From Ectothiorhodospiraceae bacterium BW-2 (GTDB lineage Bacteria; Pseudomonadota; Gammaproteobacteria; Thiohalomonadales; Thiohalomonadaceae): DNA of 64,000 nt. The DNA lies in contig CP032507.1 of NCBI GenBank assembly GCA_008375315.1, positions 372,001 to 436,000 of the forward strand. The letters run 5' to 3'. Each line of letters starts with the position of its first letter. Position 1 is the first letter of the stretch. A model generated the notes under the pieces. It was not told where the DNA came from, ran no database searches, and worked only from the letters and a program-made list of their open reading frames with translations. This document shows, in pieces, positions 37,806-44,943 of the stretch. Position numbers and translations under genes: made by a program.

Positions 37806-39014
37806 TTACTCCGCCGTAGGGTTCTGTTCGAGCTGCTGCTGGCTTAAACGAGCCATCTGCAGCGCCTCATCGGTCGGGACGACGAAGAGACCAACACGAC
37901 TATGGGGGGGGTGAATTGCGTCAATCTGCCCCGGCCTTACCGCACGGTTCTGATCGCTATCGAGCACAATACCGAGCGACTCTAACCCCTCGCAACAACC
38001 AGAGCGCACCACGGCGCTATGCTCGCCGATACCGCCGGTAAAGATAATGGCATCCACCCCTCCCATCACCGCCCAGTAGCTGCCGACAACCTTTTTGACT
38101 CGATAGCAAAAGAGTGCTAACGCTAGGCTAGCCGCCTCATCGCCATCAGTCGCCGTTGCTGCCGCCACCACCTCTCGCATATCGCTCAGACCACAGATCC
38201 CCTTTAGCCCCCCGAGGTGGTTCAAATGGCTTGAAATCTGTTCTGAACTGAAGCCCTGCTGCTGTAGATAGAGCACCACTCCCGGATCCAGCTCCCCACA
38301 GCGACTCCCCATCACCAAACCATCGGTGGGGGTGAAGCCCATCGTGGTGTCGATACTCTGCCCATCTCTCACCGCACACCCACTCGCCCCGTTACCTAAA
38401 TGGAGCGAAATCAGCCGCAACTGCTGTCGGGGGCGCTGTAGATAATCGGCCAGCGCCGCCGTCACATAGTCGTGTGATAGGCCATGAAAACCGTAGCGTC
38501 GTAGCTGATACTGTTCGACTAGCTGGCGATCGAGCGCCCAAGTTCTGGCCACCTCAGGGAGCTGGTGGTGAAAGGCGGTATCAAAACAGGCGACCTGAGG
38601 CACCTGACCAAAAAAGGCTAACATCGCCTCAATTCCCTGTACATTAGGCGGATTGTGGAGCGGGGCGAGCTGACTCACCTCGCTAATCGCCTGAAGCACC
38701 GATGGGGTAATCAGCGTGGCGCGATAGAAACAATTACCGCCATGCACGACCCGATGGGCAATTAGATCGGGAGGGCGTGCCGCCGTTAGCCACCGCTGCT
38801 GCTCTAGCTCTGCTAAGAGCAGTGTCAGGGCTGCGGCGTGGTCGGTCGCCCGCACGCGCCGAGTGATCGGGGTCGAGTTGAGATGAAGGCTTAGTTCGCT
38901 CTTGTGGCTGCCGATGCGCTCAATGGCACCCTCAACCAGTCGCTGCTCCTGCGCCATCTCAAACAGGGTAAATTTAATCGATGAACTGCCACAGTTAATG
39001 ACAAATATCTGCAT
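37806..39014 (-). CDS. ackA: Acetate kinase
   Basis: Interconverts acetyl phosphate plus ADP and acetate plus ATP. The 402-aa product has NCGSSSIKFTLFE at the N-terminus, the substrate region LAPLHNPPNVQGIEAM, the AckA signature RRYGFHGLSHDYV, and the ATP-binding stretch IIFTGGIGEHSAVVR. Length and motifs are normal. A GGAGCAG site precedes ATG 39014. It is first gene of ackA-pta-DMT. Confidence 0.98.
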   Translation of the reverse strand: MQIFVINCGSSSIKFTLFEMAQEQRLVEGAIERIGSHKSELSLHLNSTPITRRVRATDHAAALTLLLAELEQQRWLTAARPPDLIAHRVVHGGNCFYRATLITPSVLQAISEVSQLAPLHNPPNVQGIEAMLAFFGQVPQVACFDTAFHHQLPEVARTWALDRQLVEQYQLRRYGFHGLSHDYVTAALADYLQRPRQQLRLISLHLGNGASGCAVRDGQSIDTTMGFTPTDGLVMGSRCGELDPGVVLYLQQQGFSSEQISSHLNHLGGLKGICGLSDMREVVAAATATDGDEAASLALALFCYRVKKVVGSYWAVMGGVDAIIFTGGIGEHSAVVRSGCCEGLESLGIVLDSDQNRAVRPGQIDAIHPPHSRVGLFVVPTDEALQMARLSQQQLEQNPTAE

Positions 39015-39206
39015 CGTCTGCTCCTGCTGTAACTGAACTGCTATGCCGCTGTCATAAAATGATCACGCACCCGTTTTACAATGGTGCCCCTCTACTCTTC
39101 TTCATGGAAGCGCTGCTATATATACCACGACTATGTTAAATGCGAGTGTCACGGGGCGATTGCTCCCGAGCAGGCCTCTCGCCTCCCCCCACTATGCGAT
39201 ATAGAG

Positions 39207-39446
39207 ATGGTAACAATACTCAAGCTGCTAATGGTTATCCTCGGCACCTTTTTAGTCTCGTTAGGGGTCGTGATATTCTGGCTGCCGATCCCCTTAGGGT
39301 TGCCGCTAATTATGGCCGGATTACCGCTGCTGCTAAAATACTCCCCCACAGCAAGGCGCTATATCTTACGCTGTAGCCGCCGCTTCCCTATCCTCTACCG
39401 TCAGCTACGAAAGATCAGGCCGGTTAGAGCCTCCCCTCCCTATTAA
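39207..39446 (+). CDS. Small two-helix membrane protein of unknown function
   Basis: About 79 aa from ATG 39207; the frame is open back to 39081, but those residues are Cys/Tyr-rich and unlike a protein start. Two hydrophobic segments (LKLLMVILGTFLVSLGVVIF and PLGLPLIMAGLPLLL) are followed by a very basic tail (ARRYILRCSRRFPILYRQLR). The layout resembles small PGPGW-type membrane proteins, though that motif is replaced by LPIPLGLP. It lies 36 bp upstream of pyk. Confidence 0.6.
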   Translation: MVTILKLLMVILGTFLVSLGVVIFWLPIPLGLPLIMAGLPLLLKYSPTARRYILRCSRRFPILYRQLRKIRPVRASPPY

Positions 39447-39482
39447 CCCCCCTTTTTTTAGCCATTAACCAAGGAACTAAGC

Positions 39483-40913
39483 ATGTTTTTAAATCACAAA
39501 ACCAAACTCGTCTGCACCATCGGCCCAGCATCCGACAATCCGGCTAAATTAGCCGCGATGTTACGGGCCGGCATGAGTGTGGCACGGCTGAACTTCTCCC
39601 ACGGTAGCTTTGAGAGCCACCGCGAGACCATCACCCGACTGCGGCAGGCCTCTAGTGAGACCGGCATCAGACTGGCGATTATGGCCGATCTCCCTGGCCC
39701 GAAGATGCGTATCGGCGAGATTGTTAACGAACCGGTCGAGCTCACTATCGGCCAGCGCTTTACCCTCACCACTCGCGATGAGCCGGGCGATGCCTATCGC
39801 GCCTCAGTCTCATTTAGCAGCCTGCCCCGAGTGGTTAAGCCGGGGGATAAACTATTTTTAAATGATGGCTTAATCTCCTTAAAGGTGGTCGAATGCCGCG
39901 AAGAGGAGGTCGAGTGCGAGGTTCGCGCCGGCGGTGAGCTCTCCTCCCGCAAGGGGCTCAATCTCCCCGGTATCGATCTCGGTATGCTCGCCTTCACCCC
40001 AGAAGATCGCGCCTGTCTTGAGTTTGCCTTAGAGATGAAGCTTGATGCCGTTAGCCAATCGTTTGTCGCCTCAGAGTTAGATATTTTAGCCATGCGTCAG
40101 GTCATCGATCTACGACCGGATGGCCATCAGCCCTTTATTATCGCCAAAATAGAGCGGGCGAACGCACTTGATAACCTAGATGCCATTTTAGAGGTGACCG
40201 ATGGACTCATGGTCGCCCGTGGCGATTTAGGGGTCGAAATTCCGATCTCGACGATGCCGGTAGTACAGAAACAGATTATGAAGCAGGCGCGACAGCTCGG
40301 TAAACCGGTGATTACCGCCACCCAAATGCTAGAGTCGATGACCTACCACCGCCGCCCCACCCGCGCCGAGGCGACCGATGTGGCCAACGCGATTATGGAT
40401 GGCACCGATGCGGTGATGCTCTCGGGCGAATCGGCGGTCGGTCGCTATCCGATCGAGGCGATAGAGATGTTAGCCGAAATTGCCGCCTCAACCGAGCCCT
40501 ATCGCGATAACAATAGCCCTAAGGTGATCGAAAAACCGAAAAAGGGCAAAAAACAGCTCCAAGTGGAGGATCTGATCGCCAGCAGCGTTTACGAAGCGGT
40601 AAAGCGGGTACAATCGACCGTGGTCGTCGTCCCCACCCGCAGCGGCAATATGGCTCGCCATGTCACCCGTTACCGCCTGCCGGCCTGGATCGTCGCCCTA
40701 ACCACACAAAAAACCACTGCCCAGTCGCTACAGTTCTCCTACGGGGTCTGGCCGATAGAGGTGGAACAGGATCGACACGACTGGAGCCAATATGTACGCC
40801 AGTGGGCGGCTGAGAACGGCCTCCTCGACGACTATATCGTGCTCACACAAGGCCCCTCTCCAGAGAACCCCAGCGGCAACCAGCGTATGGAGTTGATCGA
40901 TTTGAAGGTGTAG
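39483..40913 (+). CDS. pyk: Pyruvate kinase
   Basis: Final step of glycolysis (PEP + ADP to pyruvate + ATP). The 476-aa product has TKLVCTIGPASDNPAKLAAM, ARLNFSHGSFESHR, the active-site block PFIIAKIERANALDNLDAIL, MVARGDLGVEIP and the K/Mg region TATQMLESM. Full length. An AAGGA site precedes ATG 39483. It converges with the Smr gene 17 bp away. Confidence 0.97.
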   Translation: MFLNHKTKLVCTIGPASDNPAKLAAMLRAGMSVARLNFSHGSFESHRETITRLRQASSETGIRLAIMADLPGPKMRIGEIVNEPVELTIGQRFTLTTRDEPGDAYRASVSFSSLPRVVKPGDKLFLNDGLISLKVVECREEEVECEVRAGGELSSRKGLNLPGIDLGMLAFTPEDRACLEFALEMKLDAVSQSFVASELDILAMRQVIDLRPDGHQPFIIAKIERANALDNLDAILEVTDGLMVARGDLGVEIPISTMPVVQKQIMKQARQLGKPVITATQMLESMTYHRRPTRAEATDVANAIMDGTDAVMLSGESAVGRYPIEAIEMLAEIAASTEPYRDNNSPKVIEKPKKGKKQLQVEDLIASSVYEAVKRVQSTVVVVPTRSGNMARHVTRYRLPAWIVALTTQKTTAQSLQFSYGVWPIEVEQDRHDWSQYVRQWAAENGLLDDYIVLTQGPSPENPSGNQRMELIDLKV

Positions 40914-40930
40914 CCCCCTGTTAATGGCTC

Positions 40931-41485
40931 CTACCGTAATCGCCGCAACAACAGATAGGTCGCCCCCAACCCTCCATGCAGACTCTGCGCCGAACAGAAG
41001 GCCAGCACCTCCGCACTCTGCTGGAGCCAGTAGTTCACCTTGCGTTTTAAGATCGGCGCCTGCTGCTGCGAGCGGTTGCCTCGGCCATGAATAATAAGCA
41101 CCACCTTCATTCCCCGCTGCTGAGCGCTATGGATGAAGGTGGTTAATAGCTGGCGCGACTCCTTCACCGTGCAACCGTGGAGATCGAGTCGCGCCTCCAG
41201 CGCAAACTGCCCCCGTTTCAGACGCTGAAAGAGGCGTTGATCGATACCGTTACGACAGAAAGCGAGCTGCTCCGGCGATTCGAGCTCCTGGTGGGTTAAC
41301 TCATCTGAAAAGAGGTGATCTAGCCACTGCGAGTTGGAGACCCCCACCTGTCGGCGCTGTTTTGTCTTCGTAACCGCTGGCGGTTGGGGGGGTAAGCGGT
41401 TACCATCACCCACCAATTTAACTTGGCCGATACTCTGCCGAAATAGCTGGCTATCGGCCTCGGTGACCTCTTTAGAAGGTGCCAC
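40931..41485 (-). CDS. Smr-domain protein
   Basis: A 184-aa protein with a C-terminal Smr (small MutS-related) domain: ARLDLHGCTVKESRQLL with the LDLHG motif, VLIIHGRGNRS with the HGRG motif, and GGLGATYLLLRRL at the end. In E. coli SmrB, LDLHG/HGRG enzymes cleave mRNA at collided ribosomes. The N-terminal DSQLFRQSIGQV region resembles SmrA/SmrB. Which of the two it matches cannot be settled. It is last in the minus-strand cluster that includes yggT and proC. Confidence 0.85.
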   Translation of the reverse strand: MAPSKEVTEADSQLFRQSIGQVKLVGDGNRLPPQPPAVTKTKQRRQVGVSNSQWLDHLFSDELTHQELESPEQLAFCRNGIDQRLFQRLKRGQFALEARLDLHGCTVKESRQLLTTFIHSAQQRGMKVVLIIHGRGNRSQQQAPILKRKVNYWLQQSAEVLAFCSAQSLHGGLGATYLLLRRLR

Positions 41486-41491
41486 CCTCGC

Positions 41492-42067
41492 CTAGCCGAG
41501 AGCGAGCTGCTTAAAGGGGGGGATAAGCAGCATCTTCACCACCTCCAACAGTAGAATCACCGCAAGAGGGGAGAGATCGATACCGGAGATTGGCGGGATC
41601 CGTCGTCTGGCCGGCCCTAATAGCGGCTCAGTCAGCGAGTAGAGTAGTGAGCTTATCGGATTGTAGTGGGGGGCTGGATTGACCCAACTCATAATCGCCT
41701 GAATGATAATCGCAAACACAAAAATCGTCAAAATAGTGCTTATAAGCTCTGCCACAGACCAGAAGATCACAAAGCCCAGCGTTGGGCTCTGGCCACTTAA
41801 CACCACCAACAGTAGCGTTGAGACCCCCTGTAGCAGCAGCATCAGCACGATTGAGGCGCTATCGATCCCCTGCCAGCCGGGAATAAAGCGCCGCAGCGGA
41901 ATCAGTAGCGGCGAGGTCAACTTCACGATAAACTGCGAAATCGGGTTGTAAAAATCGGCGCGAGTGAGCTGAAGCAAAAACCGCACCACTACCAACATAA
42001 GGTAGAGGCTAAAGAGGGTCGTTATTAAAAACGAGAGCGGGTTAAGCAGGTAGTGGCTATCGATCAT
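41492..42067 (-). CDS. YggT-family membrane protein
   Basis: A 191-aa inner-membrane protein made of two YggT repeats (residues about 10-85 and 105-185), each with a membrane pair and a PL-(I/L)-PLRR-type loop (LTSPLLIPLRRFIPG and LTEPLLGPARRRIPP). The family has roles in osmotic tolerance or cell shape in other bacteria, but the activity is unknown. It starts 1 bp after proC; the proC-yggT pair is widely conserved. Confidence 0.9.
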   Translation of the reverse strand: MIDSHYLLNPLSFLITTLFSLYLMLVVVRFLLQLTRADFYNPISQFIVKLTSPLLIPLRRFIPGWQGIDSASIVLMLLLQGVSTLLLVVLSGQSPTLGFVIFWSVAELISTILTIFVFAIIIQAIMSWVNPAPHYNPISSLLYSLTEPLLGPARRRIPPISGIDLSPLAVILLLEVVKMLLIPPFKQLALG

Positions 42068-42068
42068 A

Positions 42069-42893
42069 TTAGCGCCCTCCTAGCTCCTGAGCTAACGCCT
42101 CGGCCCGATCTCGCGCCGCTGTCACGGCTGCCGCAAGCGTCGCCCCTAGCTCCTGCTGCTGTAACACCTGTAGCGCCCGCTCGGTCGTCCCTCCCGGCGA
42201 AGTGACTCTCTGGCGCAATATGTCGCAACCCTCCTCGCTCTCTAGCGCCATTTTTGAGGCTCCAAAGGCGGTCTGTAGCGCTAACAGGCGGGCCACTTTA
42301 GGCGCTAGCCCCAACGCTTCGGCACTCTTTTGCAGCAGTTCGATAATATAGAAGAAGTAGGCCGGCCCGCTCCCTGAGAGAGCGGTCACAATATCGAGCT
42401 GCTGCTCCTGCTCCAGCCACAGCGTTAACCCTACCGCCCGCAGTACCGATTCAGCACTCTCTCGCTGCGTCTCACTGACCAAGCGGTTGGCCACTAGCGC
42501 CGTCGCCCCCGTCTGGATAAGCGCCGGCGTATTGGGCATCGAGCGCACCAGCGCCCGCTCTCCCCCTAGCCAACGCTCAATATCGGCCATGCGTACCCCA
42601 GCGGCAATCGAAACAAACAGCGGCTGCGCCGTTAACTCCTCAGCCAGCGCCTTGCACACCTCACGCATCAGCTGCGGCTTAACGGCCAGCACCACCACCT
42701 CACACTGGTTGGCTAGCTCCAGATTGTTATCGGTGGTATGAACACCAAAACGGCGGGTTATCTCCGCTCGGCGAGCGCTATCTGGCTCCGCCACCAACAG
42801 TCGTTCTGCCACCATCCCATCAGCAATCAGCCCACCTATCAGGCTGATGGCCATATTTCCGCCACCAATAAAGCCAATGGTTTCGTTATTCAT
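42069..42893 (-). CDS. proC: Pyrroline-5-carboxylate reductase
   Basis: Last step of proline synthesis (NAD(P)H-dependent). The 274-aa product has the Rossmann motif IGFIGGGNMAISLIGGL, VLAVKPQLM, VRSMPNTPALIQTGATAL and the signature ALSGSGPAYFF with the downstream TSPGGTTERAL block. Length is normal. It sits between the TonB-like gene and yggT. Confidence 0.97.
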   Translation of the reverse strand: MNNETIGFIGGGNMAISLIGGLIADGMVAERLLVAEPDSARRAEITRRFGVHTTDNNLELANQCEVVVLAVKPQLMREVCKALAEELTAQPLFVSIAAGVRMADIERWLGGERALVRSMPNTPALIQTGATALVANRLVSETQRESAESVLRAVGLTLWLEQEQQLDIVTALSGSGPAYFFYIIELLQKSAEALGLAPKVARLLALQTAFGASKMALESEEGCDILRQRVTSPGGTTERALQVLQQQELGATLAAAVTAARDRAEALAQELGGR

Positions 42894-42962
42894 AACTGCT
42901 CCTACTCTCTATCATGTCTCAACCACTCTCCACAATGTACCAAATTGCCTCTGTGACGGCTA

Positions 42963-43643
42963 CTATTGCAACCGGAACACTAGACTTAGCTCAACCGTGA
43001 GTGGTGAGAGTAGCTCAACGCCTGCCAGTGCTAGCGGCGAAGCACCACTCACCGCCGCTCGGGCGGCTCGCTGTAGTAGCTGTTCGCCCTCAATCGCCAC
43101 CAGCGTCAGTTCACCGTGGCGATCAATGGCGAGCGTTAACACCACCTCCCCTTCAAGACCACGACGACGCGCCTTGAGCGGATAGCGTTTATGCGCCTCT
43201 AACTGCTGCGCTAAGAGCTGCAGCACTCGCGTTGACCCCTCCTCACGGGGCAGCGGCGCAACAGCGCTCGCCTCCGCCTTTTGCGGGGGAGGGAGGCTTC
43301 TCCTATCAGATTCAGGTTCAGGTTCAGGTTCAGGTTCAGATTCAGGTTCAGGTTCAGGTTCAGGTTCAGGTTCAGGTTCAGGTTCAGGCTCAGGCTCAGG
43401 CTCAGGCGCGGCCACCTCAGTCGCAGTCGGAGCGAGCCTTGCCGTCCCGCTAGGGGCGGGAGGGGGCGATGGCGCAACTTGCTCCACTTTGACAGCGCTC
43501 GCTAAGGGAGGAGGAGCAACCAGTCTCATCTGCAGCGGCATCGCAACCGGCAGGGGCTGCGGCAACTGCGGTGTCGATAGCGGCAGCAGCAGCAACCCGC
43601 CATGCAGCGCCAGTGCCGCCAGCAGCGCTAGCCAGCGACCCAC
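42963..43643 (-). CDS. TonB-like energy transducer with Glu-Pro repeat
   Basis: A 226-aa periplasm-spanning protein: one N-terminal membrane helix (WLALLAALALHGGLLLLPL), a proline-rich part with about 17 Glu-Pro steps (residues about 78-112), and a TonB C-terminal domain (KRYPLKARRRGLEGEVVLTL). The rigid Glu-Pro arm spans the periplasm in TonB. No exbB/exbD is next to it. The repeat is encoded by a near-perfect 6-bp tandem array, so its length may vary between strains. Confidence 0.85.
   Translation of the reverse strand: MGRWLALLAALALHGGLLLLPLSTPQLPQPLPVAMPLQMRLVAPPPLASAVKVEQVAPSPPPAPSGTARLAPTATEVAAPEPEPEPEPEPEPEPEPEPEPESEPEPEPEPESDRRSLPPPQKAEASAVAPLPREEGSTRVLQLLAQQLEAHKRYPLKARRRGLEGEVVLTLAIDRHGELTLVAIEGEQLLQRAARAAVSGASPLALAGVELLSPLTVELSLVFRLQ
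43309..43404. repeat. Hexanucleotide tandem array in tonB-like gene
   Basis: Sixteen units of 6 bp on the plus strand: GATTCA, four GGTTCA, GATTCA, seven GGTTCA, three GGCTCA. They encode Glu-Pro/Glu-Ser dipeptides on the minus strand. Because the unit is 6 bp, gain or loss changes arm length without breaking the frame. Confidence 0.95.
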
Positions 43644-43669
43644 CCTAGCGAGTCGGCCGAGCTAATTAG

Positions 43670-44053
43670 CTAGCTGTTAGCCGCCTCCTGATTAGCCTGT
43701 TTCTCGGCAATTTGACGCCGCACATCCTCCATATCGAGCGCTTTCGCTTGGGTCAGAAGCTGTTCAAACTGCCCCCCCATCATCGCCCCAGGCTGGGCGA
43801 AGATCACGATCTGCTCTCTAAAAATCATTAAAGTCGGTATGGAGCGAACCCGAAAGTGGCTCGCTAGCGCCTGCTCCTCTTCGGTATTGACTTTGGCAAA
43901 GATCAGGTCGGGATTTTTTTCTGATACCTCCTCATAGACCGGTCCAAACTGCTTGCAAGGGCCGCACCACGGTGCCCAAAAATCGACAATCACAAAGTCG
44001 TTGCTGCTAATCGTGGTATCAAAATTATCCTGATTGAGTTCGATAGTTGCCAT
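43670..44053 (-). CDS. Thioredoxin-family protein
   Basis: 127 aa from ATG 44053 (GAGGTAAC ribosome binding site). The thioredoxin fold has the active site FWAPWCGPCKQF at about residue 30 and the cis-Pro segment RSIPTLMIF at about 75. A C-terminal extension of about 20 residues (MEDVRRQIAEKQANQEAANS) is absent from E. coli TrxA. It is probably cytoplasmic, as no signal peptide is seen. Likely a general disulfide reductase or a dedicated partner of a neighbouring gene. Confidence 0.88.
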   Translation of the reverse strand: MATIELNQDNFDTTISSNDFVIVDFWAPWCGPCKQFGPVYEEVSEKNPDLIFAKVNTEEEQALASHFRVRSIPTLMIFREQIVIFAQPGAMMGGQFEQLLTQAKALDMEDVRRQIAEKQANQEAANS

Positions 44054-44104
44054 AGTTACCTCATAAAATAGAGTGGAGAGTGGGGCCACTATAACAAATC
44101 TGCT

Positions 44105-44488
44105 CTAAGCTTTAAACCGTAGTAGCGCTCGCCGCGCTTTTTTATCGGGACGACCCGCCGGAGACGGTGCCGACTCTGCTTGTAATTTTCGTAGCTGTAA
44201 CTGCTCAAGACGCTGCCGCTTTACCGTCTCATCTTCACGGTAGAGCTGCTGCGCCTCGCTCGCCGGCCCCCGCCGCTCACTTAAGCCGATGACGGTGAGC
44301 CGAAAGAGGAGGGTTCCCTTTTTAATCTCAATCACATCGCCGATCCTAATCGCCTTGGCTGGCTTAACTCGCTGACCGTTGATCTGAATATGGCCACCGC
44401 TCACCGCCTCGGTGGCTAATTTGCGTTGTTTGTAAAATCGCGCCGCCCAGAGCCAGCGATCAATGCGTATCGCTCCACTCTCTGTCAT
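44105..44488 (-). CDS. hslR: S4-domain RNA-binding protein, Hsp15 type
   Basis: 127 aa from ATG 44488, which overlaps the tsaE stop as ATGA. The S4 domain is clear: IRIDRWLWAARFYKQRKLAT, then GGHIQINGQRVKPAKAIRIG. The C-terminus is highly basic. Hsp15 binds free 50S subunits carrying nascent chains and helps recycle them after abortive translation. Assignment to HslR rests on size, S4 position and the basic tail. Confidence 0.88.
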   Translation of the reverse strand: MTESGAIRIDRWLWAARFYKQRKLATEAVSGGHIQINGQRVKPAKAIRIGDVIEIKKGTLLFRLTVIGLSERRGPASEAQQLYREDETVKRQRLEQLQLRKLQAESAPSPAGRPDKKARRALLRFKA

Positions 44489-44940
44489 AGCCGTGCGACT
44501 ATCTGCTCGCCTCGGGGGGAGCAGGGCGTTAATCGTGCCCGGCGGCCACGGCCATGGTAGTGCAGCTCTAGCTGTAGATCGGCCGCCGGTGTCCACCCCT
44601 CCCCCTGCTCGGGCCACTCGATAAAGAGCAGTGCCTCCGGTTCGCTCAAATAGTCACGAATACCGAGATACTCTAACTCCTCCCCCGCCCCTAAACGGTA
44701 GAGATCGAAGTGATAGAGTGAACGGTGTGGCAACGAGTAGGGTTCGACGAGCGTATAGGTTGGGCTTTTAACGGCCTCCCTAAACCCAAGCGCCCGCAAC
44801 GCCCCTCTAACTAGCGTTGTTTTGCCGCTACCTAGTTCGCCTAGTAGCCACACCACCGCTGGCGCAGTGCCGATGGCGTCGATTAGCGCACCGCCTAGCG
44901 CCTCGGTCGCATGAGTGTCGATTAGATCTTCTATCTGCAT
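44485..44940 (-). CDS. tsaE: tRNA threonylcarbamoyladenosine synthesis ATPase
   Basis: ATPase of the TsaBDE complex that makes t6A37 in tRNAs reading ANN codons. The 151-aa product has the P-loop GELGSGKTTLVRGALRALG, the switch-like SPTYTLVEPY, and FIEWPEQGEGW. The length is normal. It starts 3 bp after the upstream GGDEF/EAL gene and is coupled to hslR. amiB, mutL or nnrE, frequent neighbours, are absent. Confidence 0.95.
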   Translation of the reverse strand: MQIEDLIDTHATEALGGALIDAIGTAPAVVWLLGELGSGKTTLVRGALRALGFREAVKSPTYTLVEPYSLPHRSLYHFDLYRLGAGEELEYLGIRDYLSEPEALLFIEWPEQGEGWTPAADLQLELHYHGRGRRARLTPCSPRGEQIVARL

Positions 44941-44943
44941 TGT

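Noticed and set aside
43309-43404. Tandem array considered as a CRISPR
   Set aside because: Units are 6 bp with no spacers and encode Glu-Pro in frame.
43211-43505. Three frames of simple Gln-Val, Arg-Phe or Asn-Leu repeats
   Set aside because: They are alternative frames of the hexamer array in the TonB-like gene.
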